Below are positions 55,929 to 64,000 of a stretch of 64,000 nt of DNA, in pieces. Both the position numbers and the translations under genes were made by a program. The notes under the pieces are model-generated. The model ran no database searches and was not told the DNA's origin. It was given only the letters and a program-made list of their open reading frames with translations. How positions within the stretch are numbered: position 1 is the stretch's first letter; each line of letters starts with the position of its first letter. The DNA is from Stenotrophomonas sp. UBA7346 (GTDB lineage Bacteria; Pseudomonadota; Gammaproteobacteria; Xanthomonadales; Xanthomonadaceae). The stretch covers positions 1,840 through 65,839 of the forward strand of contig DKPB01000094.1 in assembly GCA_002471015.1 (NCBI GenBank), written 5' to 3'.

Positions 55929-56486
55929 ATGGACTACCAACTGCTTGACGATGAACAACTCCTCAGCCTTTCGCTCGACGCCATCAACAGCGCTCGTGAT
56001 GAAGACGCTGTTGTATTACTGAAGGTGCTGGTCAATCGCACTCCAGCGCATGCCATGGGGCATTACCTGCTGGCAGCCCAGCACGCCCAACTGGGGTTGT
56101 TTGAACGCGCCGAGAGCGAATTTCGGCGCACAGCGGAACTGGCGCCGGACTTTGCCATGGTCCGGTTCCAGCTCGGGCAGTTGCTGCTGGTGAAAGGCGA
56201 TGCCGAGGGGGCGGTCAGTCAGTTCAGTGCCGTCGGCGACGACGATCCGGCCCTTCGTGCCTACGCTGAAGGGTTGGCAGCTCTGACGACGCAACAGACA
56301 GACACTGCACTTTCGGCACTGCGGCGGGGTTTGGCGCTACCTCAGGCGGTGGCTGCGCTGACCGGCGACATGCAGCGCCTTGCCGATCAACTGCAAGCCG
56401 AGGGTGCTGCCGTAGCTGCCGAAACGGAATTGACGGGACCGGTTGGTGCGACGATGCTGCTGTCCAACTACAACCGCTACAACTGA
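55929..56486 (+). CDS. TPR protein 1 of the second flagellar locus
   Basis: 185 residues, no signal peptide. Several TPR-like helical pairs: AVVLLKVLVNRTPAHAMGHYLLAAQHAQLGLFERAESEFRRTAELAPDFAMVRFQLGQLLLVKGDAEGAVSQF. The N-terminus starts YQLLDDEQLLSLSLDAI. TPR proteins act as protein-binding scaffolds or chaperones. It heads a run of genes on the same strand that ends in fliQRBA, 9 nt before the next gene, so a role in export or assembly of that system is likely but unproven. Confidence 0.85.
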   Translation: MDYQLLDDEQLLSLSLDAINSARDEDAVVLLKVLVNRTPAHAMGHYLLAAQHAQLGLFERAESEFRRTAELAPDFAMVRFQLGQLLLVKGDAEGAVSQFSAVGDDDPALRAYAEGLAALTTQQTDTALSALRRGLALPQAVAALTGDMQRLADQLQAEGAAVAAETELTGPVGATMLLSNYNRYN

Positions 56487-56495
56487 CCATAGCCC

Positions 56496-56879
56496 GTGGA
56501 AATCAACCGCCAGGCTTCAACCGCTGCGCTGATATCCGCGATACGGCGGGACATCACTTCCAGGACAGGTCTGGCACCTGCGGCAGGGGCGCCTGGGCGG
56601 GCTGTTGAGCCTGAAGCCGCAGTACGCCGGGCACCCGCCATGGCTGTATTGCGGCGCCAGTTGGCGGACATTGCCCACGCTACCGACGTGCACGATCCGC
56701 TGGCGGTACGGCAGGCGCGCACCCGTTTCATTCGCACCGTTTTGGTATGGGAGTTTGGACCAGCGCTGCGCGAACACCCGGAGTGGCGCCCGCTGATGGA
56801 GTCCATTGAGGCATCCTTGGACGCACAAGGCGCGGCGGCTGAGATGGGATTTGTCTCGCTTTTGAGGCAGCTGAAGTGA
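56496..56879 (+). CDS. Small protein of unknown function in the second flagellar locus
   Basis: 127 residues from a GTG 9 nt after TPR protein 1. Ala/Arg-rich N-terminus, then helical sequence VLRRQLADIAHATDVHDPLAVRQARTRFIRTVLVWEFGPALREHPEWRPLMESIEASL. No membrane segments; no family recognised. Position between two TPR genes suggests a shared complex, perhaps a chaperone or adaptor. Confidence 0.7.
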   Translation: MEINRQASTAALISAIRRDITSRTGLAPAAGAPGRAVEPEAAVRRAPAMAVLRRQLADIAHATDVHDPLAVRQARTRFIRTVLVWEFGPALREHPEWRPLMESIEASLDAQGAAAEMGFVSLLRQLK

Positions 56880-56897
56880 AACGGGTGTTTCAGCCTC

Positions 56898-56926
56898 TTG
56901 ACAGCCATGGTGGCCATTGGTTTAAA
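56898..56926 (+). promoter_or_regulatory. Candidate sigma-70 promoter before TPR protein 2
   Basis: TTGACA (56,898-56,903), 17 nt, TTTAAA (56,921-56,926): perfect -35 and spacing, weaker -10. It would start a message about 140 nt before the TPR protein 2 start. The TAAAGTTT around the -10 also resembles a sigma-28 -35 element, but no GCCGATAA follows at the needed distance. Confidence 0.45.
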
Positions 56927-57042
56927 GTTTGTTAAGGGGATACACAGCGAAGTACGCAATGGAATGCAGTCGCACACGGGCAAGTGTGTAGAGCGCCACT
57001 GACAACGTAGTTCGATGCGCATCTATGGATAGTGCATTGTCG

Positions 57043-57059
57043 CCACCCGCACAGGGTGG
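57043..57059 (+). repeat. Small hairpin before TPR protein 2
   Basis: CCACCC-GCACA-GGGTGG, a perfect 6-bp stem ending 14 nt before the ATG at 57,074; it lies next to the ribosome site (GGAAG) and could influence translation. Confidence 0.4.
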
Positions 57060-57073
57060 TTCATGGAAGTGCC

Positions 57074-58222
57074 ATGTTGTCGATAGATCGGTTGACGCAG
57101 TACCTGGCAAGTGACCCGGCCAATCCCGATTTGGCAGGCGAGTTGGCAGATGCGTATGTGCGGGTGGGCCGCTACAGGGACGCAGCCGATGTATTGCATG
57201 CACTTCCAGTCGCCGCCCAACAACGGCAGGGGATTCAATTCCGCCTGGCACAGCTGGATCTGGCCACAGGTGATTACCTGGCCGCAGAGCAGCGCCTGTC
57301 GCCACTATGGACCGCCGATCAACAGAATCTTGCGCTTGGCCACGACTTGGCTTTTGCCCAGCTGTGCCAGCACCGCTTGGGCGACGCCCGCGCCGTCTTG
57401 GCGGTGGTGGAAGCCGCACACCCGACGCAGGCCGCAGTGCAGCTACTGCTCGCCCGTGTGGAACTGCTCGCAGGTAATTTTGCCGGCGCGGAGCAGCACA
57501 TTGAAACGGCATTGTCCCTGGAGCCGCTCGACGCGACGGCATTGGGCCTGCGCGCACTGTGCCGGCTGGATGCCGGCGACATGCCTGGGGCAGATGCCGC
57601 CGCGGTGGCCTGCCTGCAACATACGCCCGACCAGCACGAAGCGCTGTTGGCGGCTGGCGCACTTGCGCTGTCGCGGCAGCAAGTAGAACTGGCCGGCCAG
57701 CATTTCAGTCGTGCACTGCAGCGCCATCCGAACTCAGGGCGGGCGTTGTCCGGTCTGGGTCAGGTACAGATGCTGGGCAACCAGTTGGAACAGGCCGAAC
57801 AGACGTTGCAGCACGCAGTTGCGGCCATGCCCGACCATATCGGTACTTGGCACGCCTTGGCATGGGCTCAACTCCTGCTTGGAGACATTGCCGGCGCCGA
57901 AGCCAGCTATCGCGATGCCTTGTTACTGGACCGGAATTTCGGCGAATCGCATGGTGGCCTGGCCATTGTCGAGCTGCTGACAGGCCGGGTGAGCGAAGGC
58001 GAGGCCAGCATGAGGCGTGCGTTGAAGCTTGACCCTGCGTGTGTCAGTGGTCGCTATGCAAAGTCGCTTTGGTTGCAACAAAACGGCAAGGAGGCCGAGT
58101 CCACGGCGGAGTTCGCCGAGCTGATTGCGCGCGGTGCGCTGCCTGGTATTGAAGGGCAGGACCCGGCACAGGTGGCCCAGCGCCTTCGATCGCGCATGAC
58201 CTCCCGTTCCATCACGCGCTGA
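57074..58222 (+). CDS. TPR protein 2 of the second flagellar locus
   Basis: 382 residues; ATG with GGAAG 4-5 nt upstream, chosen over an earlier in-frame start that gives His/Arg-rich text. Almost entirely TPR units (about nine), for example GNQLEQAEQTLQHAVAAMPDHIGTWHALAWAQLLLGDIAGAEASYRDALLLDRNF. No signal peptide or membrane helix, so cytosolic. Ends 9 nt before fliQ. TPR scaffolds are not standard flagellar genes; the co-directional packing ties it to the export gate genes. Confidence 0.88.
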   Translation: MLSIDRLTQYLASDPANPDLAGELADAYVRVGRYRDAADVLHALPVAAQQRQGIQFRLAQLDLATGDYLAAEQRLSPLWTADQQNLALGHDLAFAQLCQHRLGDARAVLAVVEAAHPTQAAVQLLLARVELLAGNFAGAEQHIETALSLEPLDATALGLRALCRLDAGDMPGADAAAVACLQHTPDQHEALLAAGALALSRQQVELAGQHFSRALQRHPNSGRALSGLGQVQMLGNQLEQAEQTLQHAVAAMPDHIGTWHALAWAQLLLGDIAGAEASYRDALLLDRNFGESHGGLAIVELLTGRVSEGEASMRRALKLDPACVSGRYAKSLWLQQNGKEAESTAEFAELIARGALPGIEGQDPAQVAQRLRSRMTSRSITR

Positions 58223-58231
58223 ACGACTGGC

Positions 58232-58495
58232 ATGGACGCAGATATCGCGATGCAGCTGCTGGCTGACACGCTCATCACCGCTGCCAAGGTGTCAGCGCCG
58301 GTGTTGCTGGCAACACTGTTGATCGGCTTGCTGATCTCGGTGGTGCAGGTGGTTACCCAAGTGCAGGAGATGACGTTGACCTTCATCCCCAAGCTGATTG
58401 CAGTGGGCGGCATCTGTTTGTTTCTGGGTGGCTGGATGATCGCCAGCACGGTTGAACTGGCCAAGCGCCTGTTCGACTTCGCGGCGGGGCTCTAA
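58232..58495 (+). CDS. fliQ: Flagellar export gate protein FliQ (second system)
   Basis: 87 residues, two membrane helices; the stretch LLIGLLISVVQVVTQVQEMTLTFIPKLIAVG is typical of FliQ. Diverged from the FliQ at 10,063. No fliP lies upstream; TPR protein 2 does. Three nt separate its stop from fliR. Confidence 0.94.
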   Translation: MDADIAMQLLADTLITAAKVSAPVLLATLLIGLLISVVQVVTQVQEMTLTFIPKLIAVGGICLFLGGWMIASTVELAKRLFDFAAGL

Positions 58496-58498
58496 GCC

Positions 58499-59263
58499 AT
58501 GGAAGCCATCCAGTCCTTCCTCACGTTGTTCGCATTGGCCGGGTTGCGCTACCTGCCCGTGTTGGTGCTGCCTGCCTTTTCTCCGCTGGCATGGGCACCG
58601 ATGACCGTCCGCATTGTGGTCATGCTTGCGTTGGCGTGGTTGACGGTGCTGGCATTGCCTGACGCATCCGGTTTCAGCAGCAGCGGCACGCAGTTGGTGC
58701 TGGCCGTCTGCAGTGAACTGCTGGTGGGCGGCGTGTTTGGGTTGGCTTTTCTACTGCCCAAGGCGGCGTTGCACAGTGCCGGCTGGTTGGTGGACATGCA
58801 GGCTGGCCTTGGCGCCGCCACGCTGTTCAATCCCTCAGCCGACACCGGCGCCGAATCCCTGTTTGGTCATGCCTTGATGCTGGCACTGACAGTACTTTTC
58901 TTCCTGCTGGACCTGCACCTGTTGCTGTTTCGCGCGATGGCGGCAAGCACGCAATGGCTGCCGTTGGGTGGTGGCGGTGTGCGCTTGAGCGTGGATGCTT
59001 TTCTGCGAATGCTGGGTACCAGCTTTGTGGCGGGCCTGATGGTGGTGGCGCCGGTGGTCATCGGGTTGTTCTGCGTAGACCTGGGAGTGGGTTACGCATC
59101 GCGCTCCATGCCGCAGGCCAATGTGTACTTTCTGGCGCTGCCCATGAAGATTGCCGTCGCCATCGGGTTGCTGGCACTGAGCCTGGCCTACGCCCCCACC
59201 TTGATGGGCCGCTTGTTCCGGCAGGCAGCGGATCAGGTTCCCTCCGTACTGGGAGGGCCGTGA
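58499..59263 (+). CDS. fliR: Flagellar export gate protein FliR (second system)
   Basis: 254 residues, six membrane segments; family pattern LAGLRYLPVLVLPAFSPLAWAPMTVRIVVMLALAW and SELLVGGVFGLAFLLPKAALHSAGWLVDMQ. Completes, with FliQ and a FliP encoded elsewhere, the gate core of the second system. The stop overlaps the flhB ATG (TGATG). Confidence 0.94.
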   Translation: MEAIQSFLTLFALAGLRYLPVLVLPAFSPLAWAPMTVRIVVMLALAWLTVLALPDASGFSSSGTQLVLAVCSELLVGGVFGLAFLLPKAALHSAGWLVDMQAGLGAATLFNPSADTGAESLFGHALMLALTVLFFLLDLHLLLFRAMAASTQWLPLGGGGVRLSVDAFLRMLGTSFVAGLMVVAPVVIGLFCVDLGVGYASRSMPQANVYFLALPMKIAVAIGLLALSLAYAPTLMGRLFRQAADQVPSVLGGP

Positions 59264-60327
59264 TGGCGCAGGGTGATCAGGACAAGACCGAGCAGCCGAC
59301 CCAGCATCGCCTGGAAAAGGCCAGGCAGCAGGGTCAGGTGGCAAAGAGCGCTGACCTTGTAGGCGTACTCGGCCTGTTGGCGTTCGTGCTGACCTTCATG
59401 GTGCTGGCATCGGCCCTGGTGATGGCGTTGGTCGCACAGGTCAAGCAGCTCATAGCCATGGCGGGCGCAAAGCCGCATCTGGGCAGCGGCTTTGCTGTCT
59501 GGTTGGGCGAGCTGCTGGCGCAGCTGGGGCCGCAATTGCTACCGCTGGTACTGGCAATGGTGGTCATGGCCGTGGCAGCCAACCTGCTGCAGACCGGTCC
59601 CATTTTCTCTGCCCATCCGGTCAAGCCGGACTTCAAACGCATGCACCCGTCCAACGCGCTCAAACGCGTGTTTTCGATGCGCGGTCTGTGGGAGCTGGGC
59701 AAGCTGCTGGTGAAGCTGCTTCTGCTGGCGCTGTTGTGCTGGCTGGCGGTAAAGACCGCTCCGGGGTTCGTACACAAGGTGGTCAACGCGGTTGCGCCAC
59801 AACTGCCCGGGCTGCTGCTGGGTAGTGCCTGGAAGACGTCGATGTACATCATCGCGGTGCTGGCCCTGGTAGCGGTCGCCGACCTGTTGTTCGTGCGGCG
59901 TAACCATCTCAGCCAGTTGCGGATGAGCAGGCGGGAACTGAAGGATGAAAACAAGCAGCGCGATGGTGACCCCGAGGTCAGGGCCAAGCAGAAGCGCAGC
60001 ATCCGCGAGTTGTTGAAGAAAACTCGCGCCATCCAGCGTGTGGCGGATGCGGATGTTGTGTTGACCAACCCGACCCACTATGCGGTTGCGCTGCAATACC
60101 GGCCCAGGACAATGCGTGCGCCGATTGTATTGGCCAAGGGCCGTGGCTTTTTGGCGGGGCGGGTACGCGACGTGGCCCGCCGGACTGGAGTGACGGTGAT
60201 GCCCGCGCCGCCGCTGGCACGTGCACTCTACCGTCAGTGTGATATCGATGCGCCGGTGCCGGAGGCACTGTACGGGCAGTTGGGGCCAATCTACCGTCGC
60301 TTGTATGCGATGAAGGCGGCGACATGA
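59263..60327 (+). CDS. flhB: Flagellar export switch protein FlhB (second system)
   Basis: 354 residues starting MAQGDQDKTEQPTQHRLEKARQQGQVAKSADL, the standard FlhB opening. Four membrane helices, then the cytosolic domain with the self-cleavage motif NPTH (from N269; DVVLTNPTHYAVALQY), so substrate switching should work. The C-terminal tail is short, ending YRRLYAMKAAT. The start overlaps fliR and the stop overlaps flhA, each by a few bases. Confidence 0.95.
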   Translation: MAQGDQDKTEQPTQHRLEKARQQGQVAKSADLVGVLGLLAFVLTFMVLASALVMALVAQVKQLIAMAGAKPHLGSGFAVWLGELLAQLGPQLLPLVLAMVVMAVAANLLQTGPIFSAHPVKPDFKRMHPSNALKRVFSMRGLWELGKLLVKLLLLALLCWLAVKTAPGFVHKVVNAVAPQLPGLLLGSAWKTSMYIIAVLALVAVADLLFVRRNHLSQLRMSRRELKDENKQRDGDPEVRAKQKRSIRELLKKTRAIQRVADADVVLTNPTHYAVALQYRPRTMRAPIVLAKGRGFLAGRVRDVARRTGVTVMPAPPLARALYRQCDIDAPVPEALYGQLGPIYRRLYAMKAAT

Positions 60328-62387
60328 AGGCGCTGCTGTCGATGTTGTGGTCGGGGAAGCGCGATCTGGCGTTGGTGATGCTTATCGTGGGCATCCTGAT
60401 GGCCTTGTTCGTGCCCGTGCCATCACCGCTGTTGGATTTCCTGTTGGTCATCAACATCAGCCTGGCGCTGTTGATCCTGCTGGTGACTTTCTTCACCGAG
60501 TCGCCGCTGAACTTCTCCACGTTTCCGACGCTGCTGCTGATCGCCACCATGTTCCGTCTGGCGCTTAATGTATCGGCAACCCGGTTGATCCTGGAGGGTG
60601 CGGACGCCGGTCGGGTGATTGGGGCCATTGGCTCGTTCGTCATTGGTGGCAACTACGTTGTTGGCATCGTGGTGTTCCTGATTCTTGTGGTGGTGCAGTA
60701 CGTTGTGGTCACGAATGGCGCCCAGCGCGTGGCTGAGGTGGCTGCCCGGTTCACCTTGGACAGCATGCCTGGCAAGCAGATGAGCATCGATGCCGACATG
60801 AACATGGGGCTGATCGATGAGCATGAGGCGCGCCGCCGCCGCGCACTGATCGAGAAGGAAGCCAACTTCTACGGCGCGATGGATGGCGCCACCAAGTTCG
60901 TCAAGGGTGATGCCATCGCCGGCATCATCATCATCCTGATCAATATCGTTGGCGGCCTGGCCATCGGCATCGCACAGATGGGGATGCCGTGGACCGAGGC
61001 GGTGCAACGGTTCACCTTGCTCACGGTAGGTGACGGTATCGTCACCCAGATCCCGTCACTGGTCATCGCAGTGGCCACCGGCATCATCATTACCCGGGCC
61101 GCGGCCGACGCCCGCCTGGGCACCGAGATACCGCGTCAGATCCTGTCCAGCCCCCGTGCTCTGCTGGTGGTTGCATTTGCATTGCTGGTCATCCTGATGT
61201 TGCCGGATTTCCCCAAGCTGCCAGTTCTGGTTGTGCTGGCGGGGGTGTTGGCACTGAGCTGGTATGCCTTCCGCCAGGGGGTGGGCGATGAATCGGCGGC
61301 TGACGCTGCTGCCGAGTCAGCGGTGACGCCGGCGCAAACCCAGCAGGAGGCATTGCAACAGGCGCTACGCGTCGAGCCCATCGAGATACGCATGGGCTCG
61401 GTCGTCCACCAGTTGCTGCTGGGGCCTTTGGGCGATCTGCAGGAGCGCATCGATCACATGCGCACCCAGGTTGCAGCTGATCTGGGCTTCATCGTGCCAC
61501 GCATCCAGACGGGCTTGCGCACGGAGTTGGGGCAACACGATTACGAGCTCTGGATACAGGGCTATCGGGTAGGACAGGGCAGCCTTATTCCGGATCGCGT
61601 GCTGGCCATCAACCCAGGCGGTAGCCGCACGCAGTTGGAAGGCGTGGAGACTCGAGATCCGGCGTATGGTTTGCCCGCACAATGGATAGATCCTGCCGCT
61701 CGTCAGCTGGCCCGTAGCGCCGGCTACACCCTGGTGGAGCCGGACACAGTGCTGATTACCCACCTCAATGAGGTGATAAAGCGCCAGGCCCCCGAACTGC
61801 TGACACGCGCAGAAACAGAGCGGATGTTGCTGCGCCTGAAGGAGCGCTGTGGCCCGATGGTGGACGAACTGGTGCCCAACATCCTGAGCTACTCCGATGT
61901 GCAGAAGACGCTGCAGCTGCTGCTGCGCGAGCAGGTGAGTGTTCGCAACCTGGAGGCCATCGTCGAGGTGCTGGTGGATTTCGGGCGCACGTTGAAACAG
62001 CCCGAGGATCTTGCCGAGAAAGTGCGCGAACGCCTGGGGCCCGGTATTTGCCAGCGATTCAACGACCCCAAGGGCGATTTGAACGTGCTGACCCTTGCGC
62101 CTGATATCGAACGGGTGCTGATGGGCAACCAGCGTAACAGCGAGGGCCGTGGCGCGCTGTTTTCGGACATCAACCAGTTGGATGGGTTCATCAAACATCT
62201 GGCGCGCCAGTCCGAGGCGATGATGGGGCGCAGCCTCAATCCGGTGTTGTTGTGCCCGGCAACGTTGCGGCGGCCGTTGCGCGGTTTGATCCAGCGGTCA
62301 TTGCCGCATGTAGCTGTTGTCGGCCTGAACGAAGTTCCGTCCAGTGCGGTGGTGCGCTCATTCGCAGCCGTGGGGACATCCAGTTGA
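60324..62387 (+). CDS. flhA: Flagellar export gate protein FlhA (second system)
   Basis: 687 residues. Membrane half with FRLALNVSATRLIL, DSMPGKQMSIDADMNMGLID and EANFYGAMDGATKFVKGDAIAG; cytosolic half from about residue 340. Intact and of normal length. Overlaps flhB by 4 nt. Independent of the FlhA at 3572: the two differ throughout, including the linker between membrane and cytosolic halves, so they belong to different systems rather than a recent duplication. Confidence 0.96.
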   Translation: MKALLSMLWSGKRDLALVMLIVGILMALFVPVPSPLLDFLLVINISLALLILLVTFFTESPLNFSTFPTLLLIATMFRLALNVSATRLILEGADAGRVIGAIGSFVIGGNYVVGIVVFLILVVVQYVVVTNGAQRVAEVAARFTLDSMPGKQMSIDADMNMGLIDEHEARRRRALIEKEANFYGAMDGATKFVKGDAIAGIIIILINIVGGLAIGIAQMGMPWTEAVQRFTLLTVGDGIVTQIPSLVIAVATGIIITRAAADARLGTEIPRQILSSPRALLVVAFALLVILMLPDFPKLPVLVVLAGVLALSWYAFRQGVGDESAADAAAESAVTPAQTQQEALQQALRVEPIEIRMGSVVHQLLLGPLGDLQERIDHMRTQVAADLGFIVPRIQTGLRTELGQHDYELWIQGYRVGQGSLIPDRVLAINPGGSRTQLEGVETRDPAYGLPAQWIDPAARQLARSAGYTLVEPDTVLITHLNEVIKRQAPELLTRAETERMLLRLKERCGPMVDELVPNILSYSDVQKTLQLLLREQVSVRNLEAIVEVLVDFGRTLKQPEDLAEKVRERLGPGICQRFNDPKGDLNVLTLAPDIERVLMGNQRNSEGRGALFSDINQLDGFIKHLARQSEAMMGRSLNPVLLCPATLRRPLRGLIQRSLPHVAVVGLNEVPSSAVVRSFAAVGTSS

Positions 62388-62397
62388 GGAGCATGCC

Positions 62398-63063
62398 ATG
62401 AGTGACACGATCCAGGCCCTTACCCGTGCATTGAATGCGGATATCCAGGGGATCAACGCGGTCAGCCACAACGTGGCCAACATCAATACGCCGGGGTACC
62501 AGGGCGTGCGCGCTATTGCCGATTTTGGCGCGAGTACCGGCCTGTCACGCCAGGTGGTGCTGGGGGACGGTCCCTTGAAATCCACGGATCGGGCGCTGGA
62601 CATGGCGTTGCGGGGCGACGGCTTCTTCGTTGCAGACCGGGGCGGACAAGCGCTGTTGACACGTGCCGGCAGCTTTGTGCGCGATGCTCAGGGCTATCTG
62701 GCAACGCGCGGCGGGGACCGCCTGATGAGCGATGCAGGCGCGCTGCTGTTGCCGGAGGGCCAGGTTCGCGTGGACGAGAACGGAGTGGTCTGGGCGGAGG
62801 ACCAACGCGTAGCGCAACTCACTATCAGAACGGCCGACCCTGCGCAGTTGCATGCGGTTGAAGGTGGCTACCGCTACAGCGGGGAACTGGGTGACTGGGC
62901 CGGGCGCGTGCAGCAAGGTGCCACCGAGCAATCCAACGTTGACGCGGCGGCGCAGACATTGCAGCTGATCGAATTGACGCGTCACGCCGAATCCGTGCAG
63001 CGCGTTGTGTCCATTTATGACCGTACGCTGGACGTAGGCATCAACCGCATTGGCGATAACTAA
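62398..63063 (+). CDS. flgF: Flagellar rod protein FlgF (second system)
   Basis: 221 residues. The N-terminal rod motif AVSHNVANINTPGYQG and the C-terminal helix QSNVDAAAQTLQLIELTRHAESVQRVVSIYDRTLD are typical of axial rod proteins; RALDMALRGDGFFVADRG fits FlgF/FlgG. Shorter than usual FlgF (about 250). GAGGAG is 6 nt before the ATG. Assigned FlgF because a canonical FlgG follows directly; another rod subunit is possible. Confidence 0.82.
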   Translation: MSDTIQALTRALNADIQGINAVSHNVANINTPGYQGVRAIADFGASTGLSRQVVLGDGPLKSTDRALDMALRGDGFFVADRGGQALLTRAGSFVRDAQGYLATRGGDRLMSDAGALLLPEGQVRVDENGVVWAEDQRVAQLTIRTADPAQLHAVEGGYRYSGELGDWAGRVQQGATEQSNVDAAAQTLQLIELTRHAESVQRVVSIYDRTLDVGINRIGDN

Positions 63064-63075
63064 GAGGGCCAGACC

Positions 63076-63840
63076 ATGATCGACGCGCTTTACATCTCGT
63101 CCACCGGCCTGCGCAGTCAGCAGGAGCAGATCGACGTCATCTCCAACAACGTGGCGAACATGCAGACCCCTGGGTTCAAGCGTGGCCGGGTTAACTTTGC
63201 CGAGATCGCCTCGGTACCCATGCCCGGTGAATCCATGCAGTCTGTGGGAACCCATGGCGGTGGTGCTCGCGTAGCCTCCACCACGCAGGAATTCGCAGGT
63301 GGGGCGCTGCAACCCACGCGCGGTCCGCTGGACCTGGCCATTGATGGCAACGGCTTTTTCGAACTGGAAGATCTCAACGGCAACCGATTTTATACCCGTG
63401 CCGGACGCTTCAGGCTGGATGATGAGGGCTACCTGGCTGCCACCAATGGAATGCGCCTGAGCGCAGGGCCGCAGGTGCCACAGGGGGCCAGTGACATCCT
63501 GATATCGGCGGAGGGCGAACTGAGCGCCAAGCTTGACGGGGACGAGCAACGGACCGTACTGGGCACGATCGAGCTGACCATGTTTGCGACAACCGAAGGC
63601 CTTGAATCCGCCGGGGACAATCTGTTCCGTGCCGGCGCGCGAACCGGTGGGCCGCTGCCGATGGTTGCGGGTGAGGGTGGCAGCGGCCGACTTCAGCAGG
63701 GTTACCTGGAAGCAGCCAACGTTGACATGATCGATGAAATGACCGGGTTGGTGCTGGCGCAGCGCGCCTACCAACTTAATGCACGCGTACTACAGGCATC
63801 GGACCAGGTGCTTGAAACCATCAACAACCTGCGCCGCTGA
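63076..63840 (+). CDS. flgG: Distal rod protein FlgG (second system)
   Basis: 254 residues: ALYISSTGLRSQQEQIDVISNNVANMQTPGFKR at the N-terminus, PLDLAIDGNGFFELEDLNG in the middle and QGYLEAANVDMIDEMTGLVLAQRAYQLNARVLQASDQVLETINNLRR at the end, all hallmark FlgG text. Forms the distal rod crossing the periplasm. The stop overlaps the flgA start (TGATG). Confidence 0.95.
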   Translation: MIDALYISSTGLRSQQEQIDVISNNVANMQTPGFKRGRVNFAEIASVPMPGESMQSVGTHGGGARVASTTQEFAGGALQPTRGPLDLAIDGNGFFELEDLNGNRFYTRAGRFRLDDEGYLAATNGMRLSAGPQVPQGASDILISAEGELSAKLDGDEQRTVLGTIELTMFATTEGLESAGDNLFRAGARTGGPLPMVAGEGGSGRLQQGYLEAANVDMIDEMTGLVLAQRAYQLNARVLQASDQVLETINNLRR

Positions 63841-64000
63841 TGAACTACCTGTTGCGCGCCTGCCTGGTGCTACCCGTCCTGCTGCCAACCGTGGCTGCGG
63901 CGGCAACGGTCGTGCCTGCAGAACAGCTGATAGCGGCGGCGTTGGTCCGCCTGCAGGAACGCGCGGCCCAGGTGCACGCTGACTGGGAGTTCGTGCCAAG
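63840..64000 (+). CDS. flgA: P-ring assembly chaperone FlgA (second system, 5' end)
   Basis: Only the first ~53 codons are in the window. A clear Sec signal peptide (NYLLRACLVLPVLLPTVAAAA) is followed by TVVPAEQLIAAALVRLQERAAQ, as in FlgA, a periplasmic chaperone for the P-ring protein FlgI. The overlap with flgG supports the call; flgH and flgI would be expected beyond the right edge. Confidence 0.8.
   Translation, partial: MNYLLRACLVLPVLLPTVAAAATVVPAEQLIAAALVRLQERAAQVHADWEFVP

Overview
The window is GC-rich chromosomal DNA from a gammaproteobacterium, most likely of the Xanthomonadaceae (Stenotrophomonas-like). This rests on the order fliQ-fliR-(MHYT/EAL)-flhB-flhA-flhF-flhG-fliA-cheY, on a small protein of the xanthomonad DUF3247 type, and on overall gene style. 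No RNA genes, CRISPR arrays, insertion sequences or complete prophage were seen.

Left part (1-10,360, minus strand): end of the primary, polar-type flagellar cluster. Reading in transcription direction it has fliQ, fliR, an MHYT-GGDEF-EAL c-di-GMP protein, flhB, flhA, flhF, flhG, fliA and the start of cheY. Two strong sigma-54 promoter matches sit in front of fliQ and flhB. The flagellar genes stop abruptly at fliQ.

Middle (10,726-33,000): a four-gene ligase-associated DNA repair operon (MBL-fold exonuclease, ATP-dependent ligase, Lhr-like helicase, PdeM-type phosphoesterase); three small proteins; a CecR-like TetR regulator divergent from a YbhGFSR-like exporter operon extended by an outer-membrane factor; a 3-methyladenine glycosylase; a CHASE-PAS-GGDEF-EAL protein; a cardiolipin synthase; and an unusual fusion of a SAM methyltransferase to a MoCo-sulfurase-like class V aminotransferase. 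Then follow a frameshifted lipoprotein and a membrane protein with a suspect 3' end.

Polymorphic-toxin island (34,792-55,532): one 6,334-residue RHS/YD protein carrying about 2,000 residues of cadherin/Ig-like repeats (including a 1,062-bp near-identical tandem repeat), a second YD block, a LysM domain, and a C-terminal WHH-type HNH nuclease tip. A SUKH immunity gene follows, then an orphan PD-(D/E)XK-like toxin tip with an Imm70-like immunity gene. The toxin/immunity part has visibly lower GC.

Right part (55,929-64,000, plus strand): a second, divergent flagellar locus: two TPR proteins with a small unknown between them, then fliQ, fliR, flhB, flhA, flgF, flgG and the start of flgA. The window therefore encodes two complete FliQ/FliR/FlhB/FlhA export-gate sets, with neither fliQ next to a fliP. 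The most novel-looking items are this TPR-headed second flagellar locus, the giant RHS with its embedded Ig array, and the methyltransferase-desulfurase fusion.
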